DNA of 60,199 bases from positions 1,378 to 61,576 of the forward strand of contig CAJUSG010000008.1 of the NCBI GenBank assembly GCA_910589085.1, written 5' to 3'. This DNA is from an uncultured Oscillospiraceae bacterium (GTDB taxonomy: Bacteria; Bacillota; Clostridia; Oscillospirales; Oscillospiraceae). A model generated the notes under the pieces. It did not search any database. It saw only the letters and a list, made by a program, of their open reading frames with translations, and was not told the DNA's origin. Positions 45,730 through 53,782 of this stretch are shown here, piece by piece. A program made the translations under genes and the position numbers. Each line of letters starts with the position of its first letter. The first letter of the stretch is position 1.

Positions 45730-46836
45730 TTAATTCGCTTTCAGCCGCACGGGCAGCACCATATAGATGAAGTTCTCCTCCCCCTCGGCGGGCAGGATGA
45801 CGCAGGGGGCCACGCCGGAAGTAAACTCCATGCGCAGCTTGTCGGCGGGGGCGGCCTTCAGGGCGTCCATGAGATATTTATTGTTAAAGCCGATCTCCAG
45901 CCCGCCGCCGTCGCCCGAGATGACGCACTGGTCGGCGGCGTCGCCGATGGCCGTTCTGGTGGTGATGGACACGATACCGTCCCCAAAGACGCAGCGAAGG
46001 GGGGATTTGAGCTTCTCGCTGATGATGAGGGACACCCGGTCAATGGAGGAGAGCAGGGTCCGGGTCTCCACCTCGATTTTGACGGTGTTGCTCCGGGGAA
46101 TGGCGTTGCGGTAGGCCAAAAAGTCCCCCTCCAGCCGGCGGCAGACCAGCACCGTGTCCCCCGTCTGGAACAGGATATGCCGGGCCCCCTGGGTGATTGT
46201 GACATTTTCCTCGCCGGAGCAGATCTTTTCCACCTCGTTCAGGGCGGAGCCGGGGACCACAAAGGAGAAGCTATCCATCCCCTTTTTCTCCTCCACCGCC
46301 TCGTGGCGCAGGGCCAGCCGGTAGCCGTCCACCGACACCACCGTGAGGCCGGTGCCGTCCACCTCAAAGAGGGAGCCGGTGTGGATGGGCCGGCTCTCGT
46401 TGTCGCTGACGGCAAAGAGGGTCTGCCCGATCATGGACCGGAGGACGGGCTGGCCGATGACCAGGGCGTTCTGCTGGTCCACAGAGGGCAGCTCGGGGAA
46501 CTCCTCCGGATCGGTACCCAGAATGTTGAACTCGGACAGGCCGCACTTGATATTTACCGTGTAGCCCTGGGAGGTGAAGACCACCACGTCGTCGGGCATC
46601 TTGCGGACAATCTCACCGAAGAGGCGGGCGGACAGCACCAGGGAGCCCGTCTCCCCAATCTCGGAGGGGACGGTGGCCTGGATCCCTGTCTCCAGGTTGT
46701 AGCCGGTGAGGCGCAGGGTGGTCCCCGCCTCGATGAGGATGCCCTCCATGGCGGGGATGGAGCTCTTGGCGGCCACAGCGCGGGAGGTAATGGATACCGC
46801 GGCGGACAGCAGGGCCTTTTCACAGGAGAATTTCAT
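45730..46836 (-). CDS. dnaN: DNA polymerase III sliding clamp (beta subunit)
   Basis: DnaN forms the ring that holds the polymerase on DNA. The 368 residues show the usual three-domain pattern: MKFSCEKALLSAAVSITSRA at the N-terminus, VDGYRLALRHE in the middle and a C-terminal end YMVLPVRL. ATG 46836 follows CGGAGGAAC. It is read away from the origin region that separates it from dnaA. Confidence 0.96.
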   Translation of the reverse strand: MKFSCEKALLSAAVSITSRAVAAKSSIPAMEGILIEAGTTLRLTGYNLETGIQATVPSEIGETGSLVLSARLFGEIVRKMPDDVVVFTSQGYTVNIKCGLSEFNILGTDPEEFPELPSVDQQNALVIGQPVLRSMIGQTLFAVSDNESRPIHTGSLFEVDGTGLTVVSVDGYRLALRHEAVEEKKGMDSFSFVVPGSALNEVEKICSGEENVTITQGARHILFQTGDTVLVCRRLEGDFLAYRNAIPRSNTVKIEVETRTLLSSIDRVSLIISEKLKSPLRCVFGDGIVSITTRTAIGDAADQCVISGDGGGLEIGFNNKYLMDALKAAPADKLRMEFTSGVAPCVILPAEGEENFIYMVLPVRLKAN

Positions 46837-47163
46837 AAAGGTTCCTCCGATCTCTTTCTCTCCGGATCAGGAAGGAGAGGATTTATTTTTAGTAACAGTA
46901 GTCAGTAGGCGAAAAAAATGTGGAAAGATGCGGGAAAGCCTTGGGAGAGTAGGGGAGAGGCGTCAACAGGGGGTGTGGACGGGGGAGGGCGGTTTTCCAC
47001 AGGCCCTCTGTTTGTCTACATTTCTCCACAGACAATCCACATTTTTTTGTGGAGAACTTGTGTAGGGCAAGAGCTCTGCCCTTGCCTTTCTTACAAGGGT
47101 TAAAGACCTGTTCCAGGCAAGGGCAGAGCCCTTGCCCTACATTACGAAAGCGGTGGAAATGCC
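46837..47163. other. oriC: Replication origin (oriC), dnaA-dnaN intergenic part
   Basis: The 327-base gap carries DnaA-box-like sites: TTTTCCACA (46993-47001), TTCTCCACA (47022-47030), CAATCCACA (47033-47041), TGTGGAGAA (47048-47056, inverted) and TGTGGAAAG (46919-46927, inverted). Read on the minus strand, the last box is followed by a run with CTA, CTG and TTA triplets (46890-46908) and then AAAAATAAAT, the arrangement of a DnaA box, DnaA-trios and unwinding element in Bacillus. A palindromic repeat (47061-47141) fills the dnaA-proximal side. Confidence 0.8.
47061..47141. repeat. Dispersed palindromic repeat inside oriC
   Basis: Two inverted copies of the GTAGGGCAAGGGC unit: TGTAGGGCAAGAGCTCTGCC (47061-47080) and its near inverse ending GAGCCCTTGCCCTACA (47126-47141), separated by about 30 bases. 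It lies between the DnaA boxes and the end of dnaA. Confidence 0.88.
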
Positions 47164-48480
47164 CTACTCGTAGCGGGAATTGATGTTGGTGGTGATATCC
47201 TTGATGATCTCCGCCTTCTCCGGGTCGGTCTTCACCAGCTCCTCAATGCGGTTGAGGGCGTTGAGAACGGTGCTGTGGTCCCGGCCGCCGAACTCCGCGC
47301 CGATCTCCTTCAGGGACAGGTTGGTCATGCGGCGGATCTGGTACATGGCGATCTGCCGGGCCATGGATATGTCCTTGGCACGGCCCTGTCCCCGGAGGAG
47401 GTCGGGCTCCAGATTGTAGAACTTGCACACCTCGTCGATGATGACATCGGCGGTGGGGAGAATGTCGGATTTTTCCTTAAATATGTCCTTGACCGCCCGG
47501 ATCACCGTGTTTTTGTCCACCGTGTCCCCAATCAGGTCCTGGTAGGCCATGATCTTGTTGACCGTGCCCTCAATCTGCCGGATGTTGGCGGTGATATTCT
47601 CGGCGATGAGCTGGATGAGAAAGTCGGGCAGTTCCATCCCCATGCGGATGGACTTGTTGCGGATGATGGCCATGCGGGTCTCATAGTCCGGGGGGATGAT
47701 GTCGGCCAGCAGGCCCCATTCAAAGCGGGTTTTCAGCCGGTCCTCCAGCCGGAGCATCTCCTTGGGGGGACGGTCGGAGGTGAAAACAATCTGCTTCTTC
47801 AGCTCGTAGAGCACGTTGAAGGTGTGAAACATCTCCTCCTGGGTGGAGTCCCGGCCGGCGATGAACTGTACGTCGTCCATGAGAAATACGTCCGCTCCCC
47901 GGTATTTGTCCCGAAAATCCTGGTTTCGGCCCTCCCGGATGGCGGTGATAAGTTCGTTGGTGAAGGCGTCCCCCTTGACGTAGATGATTTTGAAGTTCGG
48001 ATGGGCCTCGTGGATGGTGTGGGCGATGGAGTAGAGCAGATGGGTCTTGCCCAGGCCGGAGGCCCCGTAGATGAACAGGGGGTTATAGCTCATTCCCGGG
48101 TTCTCCGCCGCCTTCCGGGCGGCGGCGTGGGCGAATTTGTTGGACGAGCCCACTACAAACCGGTCGAAGGTGTACTCCTCCGTGCCGGGGAGAAAATCAC
48201 TCTGCTTTGGCCCGTCCTGGAAGCTGGTGAGCTGATCCTCTGTGAGGACCGTGAGCTGAAAGTCGGAGGAGAACAGCTCGCGGAGGGCGTTTTGGATGGG
48301 GGAGGCGTAGCGGGCGGCGATAATGTCCCGTTTGAACCTGGTGGGGCTGTACAGCACAAAGCGGCTCTCTTCCAGAGAGACGGCCTCGGCGTCGTCAAAC
48401 CAGGTGTTCATGGTGGTGGCGGTCATCTCTGACCCCATCAGGACCTTGACCTTTTCCCATACTTCAGCGGCGGGATTCAT
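47164..48480 (-). CDS. dnaA: Chromosomal replication initiator DnaA
   Basis: DnaA binds the origin and opens it. The 438 residues hold an N-terminal DnaB/SirA-contact domain, Walker A YGASGLGKTHLLYSI near residue 143, Walker B VFLMDDVQFIAGR, and the DNA-binding domain IV with EIGAEFGGRDHSTVLNAL. ATG 48480 follows AAGGAGGAGC; an in-frame ATG at 48507 has no site. A promoter lies upstream at 48576-48604. Confidence 0.97.
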   Translation of the reverse strand: MNPAAEVWEKVKVLMGSEMTATTMNTWFDDAEAVSLEESRFVLYSPTRFKRDIIAARYASPIQNALRELFSSDFQLTVLTEDQLTSFQDGPKQSDFLPGTEEYTFDRFVVGSSNKFAHAAARKAAENPGMSYNPLFIYGASGLGKTHLLYSIAHTIHEAHPNFKIIYVKGDAFTNELITAIREGRNQDFRDKYRGADVFLMDDVQFIAGRDSTQEEMFHTFNVLYELKKQIVFTSDRPPKEMLRLEDRLKTRFEWGLLADIIPPDYETRMAIIRNKSIRMGMELPDFLIQLIAENITANIRQIEGTVNKIMAYQDLIGDTVDKNTVIRAVKDIFKEKSDILPTADVIIDEVCKFYNLEPDLLRGQGRAKDISMARQIAMYQIRRMTNLSLKEIGAEFGGRDHSTVLNALNRIEELVKTDPEKAEIIKDITTNINSRYE

Positions 48481-48575
48481 AACGCTCCTCCTTAATACAG
48501 ACATCAAAAAAGTGGCGCAGCCACCTTTGGGAGCAAGCCGCGGTATGTAAAACGGCGGGTTTTCTCCTTCTTAAC

Positions 48576-48604
48576 ATTATACCAAAAAACGGAGAAAACA
48601 GCAA
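48576..48604 (-). promoter_or_regulatory. Probable dnaA promoter
   Basis: On the minus strand TTGCTG (48599-48604) and TATAAT (48576-48581) are spaced by 17 bases. The 411-base gap to rpmH is otherwise AT-rich around 48600-48720 and shows no convincing DnaA boxes. Confidence 0.75.
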
Positions 48605-48730
48605 GGTTTTTCCCCATTTTTTATTTATAATGTGCCGCAGAACTTGTGGGTGAGGGTCTGGACGGCTACAAGATGTTGACAATCAGAAAAAAATTGTAAA
48701 AAAACCTTGTCCAAAGGGCAAAAATGTGGT

Positions 48731-48760
48731 TGACAGGGGACATGGATATCCGCTATAATG
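48731..48760 (+). promoter_or_regulatory. Promoter of the rpmH operon
   Basis: A perfect TTGACA (48731-48736) and a perfect TATAAT (48755-48760) with 18-base spacing. The leader to rpmH is about 125 bases and contains an imperfect repeat of GCGGTCTG / CAGACCGC (48793-48800 and 48817-48824 region). Confidence 0.88.
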
Positions 48761-48891
48761 ATGGTCGTATCTTTTGAGGAGCGGGCCGCAGCGGTCTGTT
48801 TCTCAGAAGCGAAACCGCAGACCGCAGCCTGTAGCAGGGCTGTTGTTGGGCCGGGAGAGCCGGCTTGAGATTTGATGAGGAGGTGTCCCCC

Positions 48892-49026
48892 ATGCTTCGT
48901 ACCTATCAGCCCAAAAAGCGTCAGCGCTCCAAGGAACACGGCTTCCGCAAGCGTATGGCCACCCGCAATGGCCGCAAGGTGCTGGCCAGCCGCCGCGCCA
49001 AGGGCCGCGCCCGCCTGACCCACTGA
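48892..49026 (+). CDS. rpmH: 50S ribosomal protein L34
   Basis: The 44-residue protein is classic L34: MLRTYQPKKRQRSKEHGFRK, then MATRNGRKVLASRRAKGRA. It starts at ATG 48892 after GAGGAGGT. It heads the rpmH-rnpA-yidD-yidC-jag operon beside dnaA, a nearly universal order. Confidence 0.97.
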   Translation: MLRTYQPKKRQRSKEHGFRKRMATRNGRKVLASRRAKGRARLTH

Positions 49027-49170
49027 GAAGGGGAGGGCGGCCGGGCCGTCTGTTTCTCCCAGTGAGGTCAAGGCCGGACAAAACGGGATAAGAGGACACA
49101 GTCAACATACCGCACAGAGCAGGGGCGTGGGAGAAATTCCCCCGCCCTATGTGTGCATACGGAGGAAAAC

Positions 49171-49527
49171 ATGGAGCATACCGTCTCCCTGAAACAAAAT
49201 CATGAATTTCGCCGGCTGTACAACAAGGGAAAGAGCGCCGTGTCCCCCTATTTTGTCATCTACTGCCGAAAAACCGGCCGGCCGGTAAACCGGCTGGGGA
49301 TTACCACCGGCGTGAAGCTGGGCAACGCCGTCAAGCGCAACCGGGCCCGCCGCCGCATCCGGGCGCTGTACCGCACCCACGAGCACAGGCTGCTGGCCGG
49401 CTACGACATCGTGGTGGTTGCCCGCACCCGGGCCATCTATGGCCGGTATGCCGAGCTGGAGCGCTGCTTTGTCCAGCAGATGAAAAAGCTGGGTATGGCT
49501 GCGCCGAAGGGGGACAAGCCCCAATGA
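49171..49527 (+). CDS. rnpA: Ribonuclease P protein component
   Basis: RnpA assists the RNase P RNA in tRNA 5' maturation. The 118 residues include the signature GVKLGNAVKRNRARRRIRAL (RNR motif) and an N-terminal LKQNHEFRRLYNKG. ATG 49171 follows ACGGAGGA. Its last four bases overlap yidD. Confidence 0.95.
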   Translation: MEHTVSLKQNHEFRRLYNKGKSAVSPYFVIYCRKTGRPVNRLGITTGVKLGNAVKRNRARRRIRALYRTHEHRLLAGYDIVVVARTRAIYGRYAELERCFVQQMKKLGMAAPKGDKPQ

Positions 49528-49742
49528 GACGGCTGCTGACGGCCCTGATCCGGTTCTACCGGCGCAATCTCTCACCCCTGCGCCCCCCCTGCTGCCGTTT
49601 TATTCCCACCTGCTCCGAGTACGCCCTGGAGGCGGTGGAGAAATACGGCGCCCTAAAGGGGGGTTGGCTGGCTCTGCGCAGAATTTCGCGGTGCCATCCC
49701 TTCCACAGGCAGAAATCTATCGAATACGATCCGGTTCCTTAG
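49524..49742 (+). CDS. yidD: Membrane protein insertion efficiency factor YidD
   Basis: The 72-residue protein has the YidD core: RFYRRNLSPLRPPCCRFIPT, CSEYALEAVEKYG and RRISRCHPFH, with three conserved Cys. It assists YidC-dependent insertion. It is coupled to rnpA by a four-base overlap (ATGA). Confidence 0.95.
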   Translation: MRRLLTALIRFYRRNLSPLRPPCCRFIPTCSEYALEAVEKYGALKGGWLALRRISRCHPFHRQKSIEYDPVP

Positions 49743-49777
49743 AATAGCTGCCACAAATATAAAGCGGAGGTAACACT

Positions 49778-51214
49778 GTGGGTATTATTTTACAACCCTT
49801 TGCCTGGCTGCTGCTGTTTTTCTACAATATGTTCAACAGCTACGGCCTGGCCCTGATCCTGTTTGGCATCGTCATCAAGCTGGTGCTCTTCCCGGTTACC
49901 CTGAAGAGCAAGAAGAGCATGATTCAGACCACCATGCTCTCCGGAAGGATGCAGCAGCTGCAGAAGCAGTATGGCAAGGACAAGGAGCGCTACAATCTGG
50001 AGCTTCAGAAGCTCTATGAGCGGGAGAAGGTCAACCCCATGGGGGGCTGCCTGTGGTCCCTTATCCCCATGGTCGTGCTTATCGCCCTGTTCAGCATCAT
50101 TCGGGAACCCCTGACCTACTTTATGCACCTGTCTGTGGAGCAGATTCAGGCGCTGGCCGCCCACCTGGACTGGGAGACCGTCTCCGTTGCCAATGGCTGG
50201 GTCTCCCAGTCCGCCATGGAGAAGCTGCAGGAGCAGCTGGCCGAGGGTAAAATCACCAGTCTGTTTCAGCATAATGCCGGGTACAACCAGATGTATCTGG
50301 TGTCCCTCATTAACAGCGAGAACCTGTCCTCCCTCCAGTCCTTCCTCAATTCCCAGTTCGCGGGGGCGGGAGACGGGCTGTTTGTGATGAATTTCCAGTT
50401 CCTGGGGCTGGATCTCTCCAAAATCCCTACCTGGAAGTTCTGGGCCGGCGGCGTGACCCCCAGCTCTATCGGCCTGTTTATTCTGCCCATTATCTCGGTG
50501 GCGGTGTCCTACCTGTCCATGAAGGTGAGTATGGCCACCAACCAGATGAACAGCCAGACCAAGAACGCTCAGATGGACCAGACCAACAAGATGATGATGT
50601 GGATGATGCCGCTGATGTCCCTGTGGATTGGCTTCACCGTCCCCGCCGGCCTGTCCGTCTACTGGATTACCCAGTATTTTGTCACCATGATCCAGGAGGT
50701 CATCTGCGGCAAGATGCTGAAAAAGGACTACGAGGCCGCCCGTCAGGCCGCAGAGAAGCGGGAGGCCGAGGAGAAGGAAGAGGAGAAGCGCCGCAAGGAG
50801 GAGGCCCGTCTGGAGCGCCAGCGCCGGATTGAGGAAGAGAAAAAGAACAAGGGGAAGAAAAAGCCCAAAAAGAAGGACGACGAGCCGGAGCATGAGGGGA
50901 TCAACAAGGCGGACAGCCGGGAGGGCCTCCGCGCCTATGCCCGCGGCCGGGCCTATATCCCCAACCGCTATGGCGGCGTGACTCCCTATACCGATCCTAA
51001 CCAGCTGTTTCACACGATAGCCGAGGCCTCTCAGAAGGGAAAGAAGAAGAACAAGCCCGTGGAGGATGAGAAGGAAATTCCTGCCGTTCAGCTTCCCGAG
51101 ACCCCGGAGGAGGCTCCCCTGGTGGAGGAGACTGCCGCTCCCGTCGAGACCGAGGAGATTGAGGTCGAGGTGGAGGAGATTGAAGTTGAAGTGGATGAAG
51201 ACAAGGAGGGTTAA
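49778..51214 (+). CDS. yidC: Membrane protein insertase YidC (Oxa1 family)
   Basis: YidC inserts proteins into the cytoplasmic membrane. The start is GTG 49778 after GCGGAGGT. The 478-residue protein has the conserved TM block (FNSYGLALILFGIVIKLVLF, then VNPMGGCLWSLIPMVVLIAL, then SLWIGFTVPAGLSVYWITQY) without the large Gram-negative periplasmic domain. Insertion of about 60 residues between TM2 and TM3 is long for the family. The C-terminal tail of about 150 residues is a Lys/Glu-rich coiled coil and then a Glu-rich end, suited to ribosome contact. Confidence 0.94.
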   Translation: MGIILQPFAWLLLFFYNMFNSYGLALILFGIVIKLVLFPVTLKSKKSMIQTTMLSGRMQQLQKQYGKDKERYNLELQKLYEREKVNPMGGCLWSLIPMVVLIALFSIIREPLTYFMHLSVEQIQALAAHLDWETVSVANGWVSQSAMEKLQEQLAEGKITSLFQHNAGYNQMYLVSLINSENLSSLQSFLNSQFAGAGDGLFVMNFQFLGLDLSKIPTWKFWAGGVTPSSIGLFILPIISVAVSYLSMKVSMATNQMNSQTKNAQMDQTNKMMMWMMPLMSLWIGFTVPAGLSVYWITQYFVTMIQEVICGKMLKKDYEAARQAAEKREAEEKEEEKRRKEEARLERQRRIEEEKKNKGKKKPKKKDDEPEHEGINKADSREGLRAYARGRAYIPNRYGGVTPYTDPNQLFHTIAEASQKGKKKNKPVEDEKEIPAVQLPETPEEAPLVEETAAPVETEEIEVEVEEIEVEVDEDKEG

Positions 51215-51217
51215 GTG

Positions 51218-52195
51218 ATGTTAAAGTGGATTGAGACCACCGGACGCTCCGAGGAGGACGCTATTACCGCTGCCCTGTTTCAGCTGGGACTGGACCGGGA
51301 CGACGTCTCTGTAGAGGTGATCGAGCGGGCTAAATCCGGTTTTCTGGGCTTTGGCAGCAATCCGGCCAAGGTCCGGGTGAGCTATAACGAGGTGGACGGC
51401 GTGCCCCGTCCCATTACCGACGAGCCAGCTGTTGAGAAGCCCGCCCCCAAGGTGGGAAAGCCCGCTCCCGCGGAGGAGACGGTCCTCCCCGCTGCCAAGC
51501 CGGTGATGAGGGAGATTCCCGCAGCCAAGCTGGAGGAAAAGCCCGCCCCCGTGGAGGAGGAGACTATCCTCTCCGCCAAGCCCGGCATGGCTCCACCCAG
51601 GGCCCGCCAGCCCCGGCCTGAGCGCCGGGAACGCCCCCGCCGGGAGAATCGGCTGCAGGAGGGGGACGAGGTGCTGATCGGCTCCGCGCCCCAGCCCAGG
51701 GAGCCCGTCCAGATGAGGCCCGCCGACCCGGAGGACCAGCGGGCCGGACAGATTTGTACCTTCCTGACCGGTCTGATGGAGCATTTGAAGGTTCAGGCGG
51801 CTCCGGAGATTTTTATTACCGACGAGGGGAACTATAAGGTCGTTCTTCAGGGACAGGACCTGGGAGCCATCATCGGCCGCCGGGGCGAGACCCTGGACGC
51901 CATCCAGCAGTTGACCAGCTACACCGTCAACCGTGGCCAGTCCAAGCGGGTGCGCATCCACGTGGACGCCGAGGGCTACCGGGCCAAGCGAGAGGAGTCC
52001 CTCCAGCGGCTGGCCGTGAAGGTGGCGGGCAAGGTGATCAAGTACCGGAAGAACATGACCCTGGAGCCTATGAACGCCTACGAGCGCCACGTGATTCACA
52101 CCGCCCTCCAGGACTACAAGGGCGTTACCACCTACTCCACCGGCGTGGAGCCTAACCGCCGCACCGTGGTGGCATACGCCCCCCATCAGAGATAA
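51218..52195 (+). CDS. jag: RNA-binding protein Jag/KhpB (Jag-N, KH and R3H domains)
   Basis: The 325-residue protein has the Jag N-domain (MLKWIETTGRSEEDAITAAL and VIERAKSGFLGFGSNPAKVR), a Pro/Ala/Lys-rich linker, a KH domain (DLGAIIGRRGETLDAIQQLT) and an R3H domain (MNAYERHVIHTALQDYKGVT). It binds RNA and affects cell division with KhpA. ATG 51218 is used; the GTG three bases before is possible. It follows yidC directly and ends at a strong terminator. Confidence 0.94.
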   Translation: MLKWIETTGRSEEDAITAALFQLGLDRDDVSVEVIERAKSGFLGFGSNPAKVRVSYNEVDGVPRPITDEPAVEKPAPKVGKPAPAEETVLPAAKPVMREIPAAKLEEKPAPVEEETILSAKPGMAPPRARQPRPERRERPRRENRLQEGDEVLIGSAPQPREPVQMRPADPEDQRAGQICTFLTGLMEHLKVQAAPEIFITDEGNYKVVLQGQDLGAIIGRRGETLDAIQQLTSYTVNRGQSKRVRIHVDAEGYRAKREESLQRLAVKVAGKVIKYRKNMTLEPMNAYERHVIHTALQDYKGVTTYSTGVEPNRRTVVAYAPHQR

Positions 52196-52201
52196 TATTT
52201 T

Positions 52202-52231
52202 GGCGGAAGGGGAGACCCTTCCGCCTTTTTT
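52202..52231 (+). terminator. Terminator of the rpmH-jag operon
   Basis: Arms GGCGGAAGGG and CCCTTCCGCC (52202-52211 and 52216-52225) with loop GAGA and six T residues. Confidence 0.95.
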
Positions 52232-52238
52232 GCAAAAA

Positions 52239-52367
52239 TGCCTCCCTTCGCAAAGGGAGGTGGCATTTGCGAAGCAAATGACGGAGGGTTTTCTCTGAAA
52301 AAATATCCTGTTTTCGGGAGAAACCCCCAGTCAGCTTCGCTGACAGCCCCCTTCGCGAAGGGGGCCG
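52239..52367. repeat. Large imperfect palindromic repeat element (third family)
   Basis: About 129 bases: an end hairpin CCTCCCTTCGCAAAGGGAGG, then TGGCATTTGCGAAGCAAATG, then ACGGAGGGTTTTC, a short centre, then GAAACCCCCAGTCAGCTTCG with CTGACAGCCCCCTTCGCGAA. It has terminal hairpins of similar design but different sequence to the GTAGGG repeats. It lies between the jag terminator and the decarboxylase gene. Confidence 0.85.
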
Positions 52368-52395
52368 TTTGGGTGCTTTGAGAAAGGAGATAGTT

Positions 52396-53724
52396 ATGCC
52401 AACCCCCCTCTACGACGCCCTGCGGAGCTACGCCGGAAAGGACCCCCTTCGGTTTCACATGCCGGGACACAAGGGGAAGCCTCTCCCTGTCCCGGAGCTG
52501 GCGGGGCTGGCGGCTATCGACCTCACAGAGCTGGCCCCCACCGGCAACCTCTACGAGGCCGGCGAGCCCTTTGATCAGGCCCAGCGGCTGTGGGCGGACC
52601 TGTTTGGATTTGAGAACTGCCAATTTCTCACCGGGGGGTCCACCATGGGGATTCACACCGGACTGGCCCTGTGCGCCCGGCCGGGGGAGAAGGTCCTTGT
52701 GGATCGGGGCTGCCACCGGGCCGTCTTCAACGCTCTGGCCCTGCTGGACCTGGAGTCCCTCTGGCTGGAGCGGCCCTGGCTGAGAGAGGAGAGCCTCCCT
52801 GGTCCCATTTCCCCGGGGGATGTGGAAAAAATGCTGGAGGAACAGCCGGATATTAAAACGGTTTGTATTACATCACCCACATATGCCGGAGTGTTGTCAA
52901 ATATCGGGGCAATTTCCCGAATCGTCCACGCCCATGGTGGAAAACTCTTTGTAGATGGGGCCCACGGAGCCCACCTGCCATTCCTGGGGCTGGCCCCCTT
53001 CTGGGGGGCGGATGTGGTGACCGTCTCCGCCCACAAGACCCTCCCCGCTATGGGGCAGGCCGCCCTGCTCTTTTTCGACGGCTTTGAGCTGGGCCGGGTG
53101 CGGCAGATGGCCTCGGTCTTCGGCACCTCCAGCCCCTCTTACCCCATTTTGGCCTCTATGGACCTGGCCCGCCAGTGGATGGAGGAGGTTGGGGCCTGGG
53201 AATATCAGCGGGCCGCCCTCCGGGTGGCCGGGCTGCGGCAGAAATTTCCCAGTTTCTGTCCAAAGCCCGGTCTGTCGCTGGACCCCTGCCGGTTTGTCCT
53301 TAGGGTGAAGGACGGCCCCGGCTTTACAAAAAGGCTGGAGGAACGGGGCATTTTTGCGGAGATGGAGGACGGGGGGCATGTGGTCTTTATTTGCACCGCT
53401 CAGGATAGCGACAGAGACTTCGACTGTTTGGAGAAGGTGCTGAAAGAGCTGCGGAACATGATGGGGGACTGCCCGCCTATCCCCGCCCCGCCCATCCCGG
53501 AGCGGGTGCTCTCTCCCCGGCAGGCACTCTTCGCCCCCGTTCGGGAGTGGCCGAGGCCCTTGAAGGACTGTGAGGGGGAGATTGCCGCCTGTCAGATCGC
53601 CCCCTACCCCCCCGGCGTCCCCGTTGTGGCCCCGGGGGAGCGAATTTCAAAAAAAGAACTGGCCTATTTGCAGAAAATAGGGTATAATATGCTGTCAGAG
53701 ATTCGGACGGTATTATCTGGCTGA
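52396..53724 (+). CDS. PLP-dependent Orn/Lys/Arg decarboxylase-like protein (YaaO type)
   Basis: The 442-residue enzyme has the fold-type I motifs of this family: FHMPGHKG near residue 22, STMGIHTGLALC, SPTYAGVLSNI, FVDGAHGAHLPF and the PLP lysine in VSAHKTLPAMGQ near residue 213. Members decarboxylate ornithine, lysine or arginine. The Bacillus YaaO gene lies in the same setting before tmk, yaaQ, yaaR, holB and yaaT; here tmk and the small genes are absent. ATG 52396 follows AAAGGAGAT. Substrate is not determinable. Confidence 0.88.
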   Translation: MPTPLYDALRSYAGKDPLRFHMPGHKGKPLPVPELAGLAAIDLTELAPTGNLYEAGEPFDQAQRLWADLFGFENCQFLTGGSTMGIHTGLALCARPGEKVLVDRGCHRAVFNALALLDLESLWLERPWLREESLPGPISPGDVEKMLEEQPDIKTVCITSPTYAGVLSNIGAISRIVHAHGGKLFVDGAHGAHLPFLGLAPFWGADVVTVSAHKTLPAMGQAALLFFDGFELGRVRQMASVFGTSSPSYPILASMDLARQWMEEVGAWEYQRAALRVAGLRQKFPSFCPKPGLSLDPCRFVLRVKDGPGFTKRLEERGIFAEMEDGGHVVFICTAQDSDRDFDCLEKVLKELRNMMGDCPPIPAPPIPERVLSPRQALFAPVREWPRPLKDCEGEIAACQIAPYPPGVPVVAPGERISKKELAYLQKIGYNMLSEIRTVLSG

Positions 53725-53732
53725 TATCATAA

Positions 53733-53761
53733 CACGGGGCGCCGAGTCGTCGCCCCCTACA
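53733..53761. repeat. Partial dispersed palindromic repeat
   Basis: CGGGGCGCCGAGTCGTCGCC and CCCTACA form one arm of a GTAGGGCG-type element. The other arm is missing. Confidence 0.75.
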
Positions 53762-53782
53762 GCCCGAAGTGGGAGGAATTTT

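Noticed and set aside
48481..48891. A second DnaA-box cluster upstream of dnaA
   Set aside because: The region is AT-rich, but I found no sites close to TTATNCACA. Only the dnaA and rpmH promoters are supported.
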